The notes below the pieces were generated by a model that was given only the letters and a program-made list of their open reading frames with translations, had not been told where the DNA came from and made no database searches. Positions 7,639 through 13,100 of a stretch of DNA of 15,652 nt are shown piece after piece. Within the stretch, counting starts at the first letter, position 1; each line of letters starts with the position of its first letter. Source of the DNA: Desulfobacterales bacterium (GTDB taxonomy: Bacteria > Desulfobacterota > Desulfobacteria > Desulfobacterales > Desulfobacteraceae); the NCBI GenBank assembly GCA_022361535.1, contig JAKSAU010000164.1, positions 1 to 15,652 on the forward strand, in the 5' to 3' direction. Made by a program: the position numbers and the translations under genes.

Positions 7639-8516
7639 AACCTATATACGATATGGGCCTTCCCCATCCCATGAGGCAGTATCCGGATTTGATAATCAAT
7701 GCAGCCATCACCGGCATGGTGCCCACCAAAGAAGATACACCCCATGTGCCGGTTACAGAAGAAGAGATCATTGAAGACGCGATTCGCTGCTGCAGGGCAG
7801 GCGCTTCCATTATCCACATTCATGTCAGGGACGAAAAAGGTGCTCCCACGTATGAAAAGAACCGGTATGCACGTATAATCAAAGGCATCCGAAAAACATG
7901 TCCTGATGTGATTTTATGTGCTTCCACAAGCGGTAGGGTTCATAACACCTTTGAAAAACGATCCGATGTTCTGGATCTTGAAGAAGACTTAAAACCGGAT
8001 ATGGGAAGTTTGACCATGGGGTCTTTAAATTTTCCAGGTCAGGCATCCATAAATACACCTGACATGATTAATGGACTGGCGCTTAAAATGAAAGAAAAGG
8101 GGATTGTTCCTGAGATCGAGATTTTTGAAACCGGTATGATATGGACGGCAAAAGTATTGATCGATAAAGGCGTTCTTGAGCCTCCCTTTTATTTTAATTT
8201 GCTGCTGGGATCAATTTTTAGTGTTCCTGCAACGTTGTTCGATCTGGCCTGTATGGTAAAAAGTCTTCCCCCGGATGTGCAGTGGGGTGCGGCAGGAATC
8301 GGCCGGTTTCAGCAAAAAATGAATTATGCTGCCATGCTTATGGGCGGACACGTCAGGGTTGGATTAGAGGACAACCTGTATTTTGACACGGAGAAAAAGC
8401 AGTTGGCCACCAATGAAATGCTGATCAAGAGGATAGTCCGTTTTGCAAAGGATATTGGGCGAACTGTAGCAACGCCCGAACGTGCCAGAGAGATGATGGG
8501 GCTGCCAATAAAATGA
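7635..8516 (+). CDS. Beta-keto acid cleavage enzyme, BKACE (DUF849)
   Basis: 293-residue zinc-dependent TIM-barrel enzyme. The family cleaves a beta-keto acid with acetyl-CoA (or another acyl-CoA) to acetoacetate plus a new acyl-CoA; the founding member acts on 3-keto-5-aminohexanoate in lysine fermentation. Key residues appear intact: N-terminal LIINAAITG (19-27), HIHVRD (61-66) giving zinc ligands His61 and His63, CASTSGR (95-101), SLNFPG (130-135), EIFETGM (162-168), and GGHVRVGLEDN (237-247) with Glu245 as third ligand. Length is typical. AAGGAG (7624-7629) lies five bases before ATG, and the gene overlaps both neighbours by 4 nt. Specificity differs widely across this family, so the founding name should not be transferred. 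Its presence implies a beta-keto acid intermediate in the operon's pathway. Confidence 0.9.
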   Translation: MKPIYDMGLPHPMRQYPDLIINAAITGMVPTKEDTPHVPVTEEEIIEDAIRCCRAGASIIHIHVRDEKGAPTYEKNRYARIIKGIRKTCPDVILCASTSGRVHNTFEKRSDVLDLEEDLKPDMGSLTMGSLNFPGQASINTPDMINGLALKMKEKGIVPEIEIFETGMIWTAKVLIDKGVLEPPFYFNLLLGSIFSVPATLFDLACMVKSLPPDVQWGAAGIGRFQQKMNYAAMLMGGHVRVGLEDNLYFDTEKKQLATNEMLIKRIVRFAKDIGRTVATPERAREMMGLPIK

Positions 8517-9898
8517 ACAGGCCGTTAATTCGAAGCAATATTCCGGGTATTATCTTTCCTTCTATTCCTGGTCAGGAAGCTGCTGTTCAGATGGCTTTGC
8601 AATTCCAGTTTGAGCAAAGCCAGTGGTGGCCTCAAAAAGATTTGGTTGCCTATCAGTTTAACCAGTTGCGACATCTTTTAAATTTTGCATTCCAGCACAG
8701 TTCTTTCTGGAAAGAAAAAGCTGAAGAAGCAGGGTTAAATAGAAGATGGATAAAACAACTGACGCCCAAAACGTTTTCCCAGCTCCCGATACTCAAACGA
8801 AGCGAGCTGCAGCAGCAATTAGATAAAATACGGCCTAAACAGACGCCCAAAGAGCATGGTCCGTTAAGCCAAACTAAAACCTCAGGTTCAACTTCCACTC
8901 CAATCACTGCATATGGGACAGGGGTTACAAGGGCTTTGTGGCATGCTTTTTCTATTAGAGATCATCTCTGGCATAAAAGAGATTTCAGGTTAAAATTAGC
9001 TGCCATCCGGTCTGTACCAATGGATGTGGCAAGAGCACCCAATGGTATTGTCAAACAGGGATGGGCCACCTCAGTGGGAAGGGTTTTTGCCTCTGGTCAG
9101 TCCATGATGCTCAATGTCACAGAGCCTGTTCATGTTCAATATAAATGGTTGTTAAAGCATAATCCCCATTACTTGATTACCCACCCAAGCAATCTTATGG
9201 CTTTGGCACGCCACGCAAAAGGAGCCTCTAAGAAACTGACCAACCTAAGACAAATTCGAGGCGTCGGGGAGATAGTTACCCAAACACTCAGGGATCAAGT
9301 TGACGCGGTGTTTGGGTGTAAAATTGCTGATATGTATTCCTGCCAGGAATCCGGATACATAGCCCTTCAATGCCCGGAGAAAGGAAATTATCATGTTATG
9401 TCTGAAGGGATCTATTTAGAAGTCGTAGATGATAAAGGGCGTCCTTTGCCGGCTGGAAACCAGGGCCGGGTATTGATAACAAATCTAAATAATTTCGCCA
9501 CCCCCATGATACGCTATGAACTGGGAGACATGGCAGTGCTTGGGAAGCCATGCCGTTGTGGCAGGGGGCTGCCTGTACTGGATAAAATTTTTGGACGGGT
9601 CAGAAATATGGTGGTGATGCCTGACGGTTCTACCCATTGGCCGTATTTTGGGTTTTCGGATTTTATCAAGGTGGCTGATATTCGTCAGTTTCAGATTGTT
9701 CAGCATGATTTAGAAACGGTTGAATTTAAGCTGGTGACAGATCACCCTCTTTCTGTTAATCAGGAAAGAAAGATAACTTCAATTTTACAAAAATCCCTGA
9801 CTCACCCGTTTAATATTCGATTTACTTATCTTGACCATATCCCAAAAAGTAAATCCGGGAAGTATGAGGATTTTATTTCCAAGGTTCCCCAATTCTGA
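8513..9898 (+). CDS. PaaK/CapK-family adenylate-forming enzyme 2
   Basis: 461-residue second member of the phenylacetate-CoA ligase/CapK family, clearly related to the first gene of the operon. Seen: loop TSGSTSTP at 123-130, where the usual glycine of TSGSTGxP is serine; YSCQESG at 275-281; YELGD at 335-339; Cys287 with Cys347 and Cys349 (CRCGR) as the likely structural zinc site; FGRVRN at 360-365; and C-terminal KSKSGK (445-450). Last gene of the operon, overlapping the DUF849 gene by an ATGA. The Shine-Dalgarno is weak, so translational coupling is likely. Two ligase-like enzymes in one operon suggest two acids to activate, or one partner working as an acyl-transfer or ligase subunit. Substrate unknown. 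Confidence 0.8.
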   Translation: MNRPLIRSNIPGIIFPSIPGQEAAVQMALQFQFEQSQWWPQKDLVAYQFNQLRHLLNFAFQHSSFWKEKAEEAGLNRRWIKQLTPKTFSQLPILKRSELQQQLDKIRPKQTPKEHGPLSQTKTSGSTSTPITAYGTGVTRALWHAFSIRDHLWHKRDFRLKLAAIRSVPMDVARAPNGIVKQGWATSVGRVFASGQSMMLNVTEPVHVQYKWLLKHNPHYLITHPSNLMALARHAKGASKKLTNLRQIRGVGEIVTQTLRDQVDAVFGCKIADMYSCQESGYIALQCPEKGNYHVMSEGIYLEVVDDKGRPLPAGNQGRVLITNLNNFATPMIRYELGDMAVLGKPCRCGRGLPVLDKIFGRVRNMVVMPDGSTHWPYFGFSDFIKVADIRQFQIVQHDLETVEFKLVTDHPLSVNQERKITSILQKSLTHPFNIRFTYLDHIPKSKSGKYEDFISKVPQF

Positions 9899-9956
9899 AT
9901 TCACCCATTTTTTTCGCAAATTCCACCCCAAAACTGTAAAAAAATACCATTTATTT

Positions 9957-9988
9957 AAAAAAATAGTACTTTAGTACCATGTTTTTTT
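9957..9988 (+). terminator. AT-rich inverted repeat, possible terminator after the operon
   Basis: A run of seven A, then TA, GTAC, the loop TTTA, GTAC, CATG and a run of seven T. The GTAC/GTAC core can be extended by the A/T tracts with two mismatches. It begins 59 nt after the stop of the last operon gene. The stem is GC-poor, so termination would be weak; a protein-binding operator is an alternative. Confidence 0.35.
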
Positions 9989-10042
9989 GAAAAATACTGA
10001 ATACATATATAAACAGTAAAAACCAAAAGCCGGATACTTGTC

Positions 10043-10096
10043 TATAATTCATTTTTACGATCGGTTTTTGACATCAGATATTGAACTGTTTATGCG
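10043..10096 (+). promoter_or_regulatory. Promoter-like elements upstream of adhesin 2
   Basis: A perfect -10 hexamer TATAAT is at 10043-10048, with a TG two bases before it but no good -35 at 16-18 nt. Separately, a perfect -35 TTGACA at 10068-10073 is followed 17 nt later by only TATGCG. Either could start transcription within the 217-nt gap ahead of adhesin 2. With a terminator-like repeat upstream, independent transcription of adhesin 2 is plausible. Confidence 0.35.
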
Positions 10097-10104
10097 CTCT
10101 GGAA

Positions 10105-10111
10105 GAGGGGG
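10105..10111 (+). promoter_or_regulatory. Ribosome binding site of adhesin 2
   Basis: The purine run GAGGGGG lies four bases before the ATG at 10116. It selects this start over an in-frame ATG at 10092 that lacks such a site, and it matches the N-terminus of adhesin 1. Confidence 0.65.
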
Positions 10112-10115
10112 AAAC

Positions 10116-13100
10116 ATGATCAAAGTCGGAACAATCACAGGAACAGGAAAAGTTATCGCAACTACTGCTGACGGGAAAACTCGCGAACTAAAAGAGGGAG
10201 ATCAACTCTTTTTTGGAGAAACTATAGAAACCCGGGGGAATGTCAATGCAACGATAGTGAATGAGAATGGTGAATTGGTTAATTCTGTTGCAGAAAATTC
10301 TCAGTTAAAGGTTGACGAAACCGTTCTTGCCAAAGGGTCAGAAGATTCGGCTGTTAAAGAAGTCGATGCAATACAGGCTGCACTTGAACAAGGAGAAGAA
10401 ATCCCTGAGGAAGAAACTGCCGTCGGCGAAGACGATCCTTTTTCATCTGAACTTGGTTCTTATGAAGGGGATGAAAGCGCTGGTGGAGTGGCTCCAAGAT
10501 CTTTGGGGATTTCACTTGCTGCTGCACCGGCTCAAGGTGATCAAGATACCACAGTCTTTTTTGATCCTATTGAATCTCTTAGTGCCCTTGGTGTGGAAGT
10601 TGATGAAACAGGTGGTCTGGATTCTATTACCGGAACAATTAGTGTTGACTACGGTCCTTCAGGCGGCTTTCTAGTTTTGTCCGCTGACGGAGCGGTCTGG
10701 GATTCAGATGCAAATACATTGACTTACTCCGAAGAGGGTGTGGATATTTGGGAAATTGTATTGGACCAGGCAACAGGCGAATATACTTTTACCCAGATTG
10801 CTGCATATGATCATGGTGATGATGAAAATGATCATGATACTTTAGCCGAGTTTGAAGTAACGGTTTCTGCCTTTAACAATGACGGTGACACGGCAACGGT
10901 CTCCTTTATTGCAGGAATAAGAGACGATGGCCCGACCATTGAACCCCAGCCTTATGATGCTGGTAACGATGACAGCCTTGTCATCGAGGGTGAACTTGTT
11001 CGTGACTATGAGCAAGGGGATGGAGACGGATTTGAACTAAGAGGCTTCGGGCCCCGTGAACCCATGAGTGCCGAGCATGATATTGTGCATGAGGGTGGGG
11101 CTGTCAGAATTGATCTGCTAACTGAAAACGGCGCTAACTTTCCGCCTTTCATTCCGGACAGTGATGGTAATTATACTGACATAAACAATGATGGTGAGCA
11201 GAGTGAAGGCAATATCTGGTTCTATCTTAAGGATGAAAATGGCGATACTGTCGAAGGCTCATTTAGCATGTTCGACTTCAGGGCTCTTGGTGCTGAGGAC
11301 GGGTCTGTAAGTCCGCTTGATCCTTATTTGTATCTGGAAGATCTTCCAGCCGGAAATTATACAATCGTTGTTATGGGACATCCTGCACTGTTTTTCGGTG
11401 ATGACTCCGTACCTTACAGGATAACGATTTCCGACAACACAGATGTGGATACCAGCGGCATTCCTGAAACCATAACCGGTGATGAAACAGAGGGCCTTGT
11501 TGTAAAAACAGTTACTTCAGAGGCTCTGGGTGTTGATTTCGGTACAGACGGTGAAGGTTCAATTGAACTCTCAGTTGAAGGCGGTGTTTGGGATGAAGAA
11601 AGTCAAACATTAACCTACTACCAGGGAGAAGAAGCCGTTTGGCAGATCCAGTTGACCGGAGATGCTGAATCCGGTTACGGGTATGAGTTTACTCAGCTTG
11701 CTGCCATTGATCATGATGATGACCAGGACCATGATGAAACAGCGGAATGGACCGTTACTTTGACTGCAACAGATGGTGACACTGATTTTACCTCAATCGA
11801 TATTACAGTTGCCATTGATGATGACGGCCCCAAGTTTGTTGAAAACTATGAGATTGAGGCAGAAGGATTCGGTCCGGCTCCCATGTATGGAGAAGAAAGA
11901 AACGGACCGGTTCTTTTTACTGATGAAACATACAGCATGGAAGGTGAAGGTGCCGGGCGTCCTGATGACAGGGCATTTGTTACAGTCGATTTCGGGCAGG
12001 ATGGTGCTGCTGATGTTGATGCCTTAACATTGTCTATGGGAGACGATTATATTGAAGGTGTTGACTATACCTGGGAAGACGGGGTCCTAACATTTTACCA
12101 GGATGGGTATTTTGATGGAGAAGGGCTGCCGACCTGGCAGGTTGAAGTAGTTGAAGGCAGAACCGACGATGGCGCAACCACATTTAGGTATGTATTAACC
12201 CAGCTAAATGCTGTTGAACACGACAATACGGACTCCCATAATGAATCTGAAACATGGACTATTATTGCAACTGCCATGGACGGGGATGGGGATACAGACA
12301 TCCAAGCACTCAACGTTGTTATAAACGATGATGGCCCTCAGGTTATTTCCGGTAACCGTTTCAGGGGAGATGAGTCTCAGAATGGCCGGGAAGCGAATCC
12401 GCTTGTGACCGGTACTATGGATGTTGCGGATGTGATTGACTTTGGCACAGATGGCCCTCTCAACGGCGACCTTTCCCAGGCCATTGAGCTGTCTATGACG
12501 GAATCACAACTTGAGGGAGGCGCATACACCTGGGAAAATAATATTTTTACCTATTATCAGGATGGAGATATTGACGGCACTGCCACATGGCAGATTGAAC
12601 TGACTGAAAACAGTGGGGGCGACCCCATATTTGAGTTCACCCAGCTTGATGCAGTTGATCATGACAATCCAAACAAGCATAACGAGAAAGAAGTATGGCG
12701 TGTTACTGTTAAAGCCACAGATGGTGACGAAGATACCGCTACATGGACAATAAAAATACGCATCAAGGATGACGGCCCAAGTCTGAATTCGGATCCTGAT
12801 TTCGTGGAAGGTTATTCCCTGAGCGGTGATGAAAGTCTTGAAGAGGGTGAAACAGCAGCAGATCCTTATGTCCATGAGACGATTTCCGCTGATGAATTAC
12901 AACTTGACTTTGGTACGGATGGTCCGTTTAACGGCGTGGATAATGACGGCCTTTTTCTCTCTGTCGAAAATGGTATCTGGGATGCTGATACCCTGACACT
13001 GACCTACTTTCAGGAAGGCATTGCCGGAGATCCGGCGGAAGGTATTGGAGAGCCCACCTGGACCATGAAGCTGGTACAAAATGATGATGACGAATATGAA

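Noticed and set aside
7413..7823. Minus-strand open frame of 136 codons opposite the GNAT and DUF849 genes
   Set aside because: Both + strand genes have intact family motifs and coupled starts here; the minus-strand product shows no recognisable features.
10092..10115. Alternative in-frame ATG start for adhesin 2 at 10092
   Set aside because: It has no Shine-Dalgarno site and would add eight residues (MRSGRGGN) absent from adhesin 1; the ATG at 10116 has GAGGGGG before it and aligns with adhesin 1.
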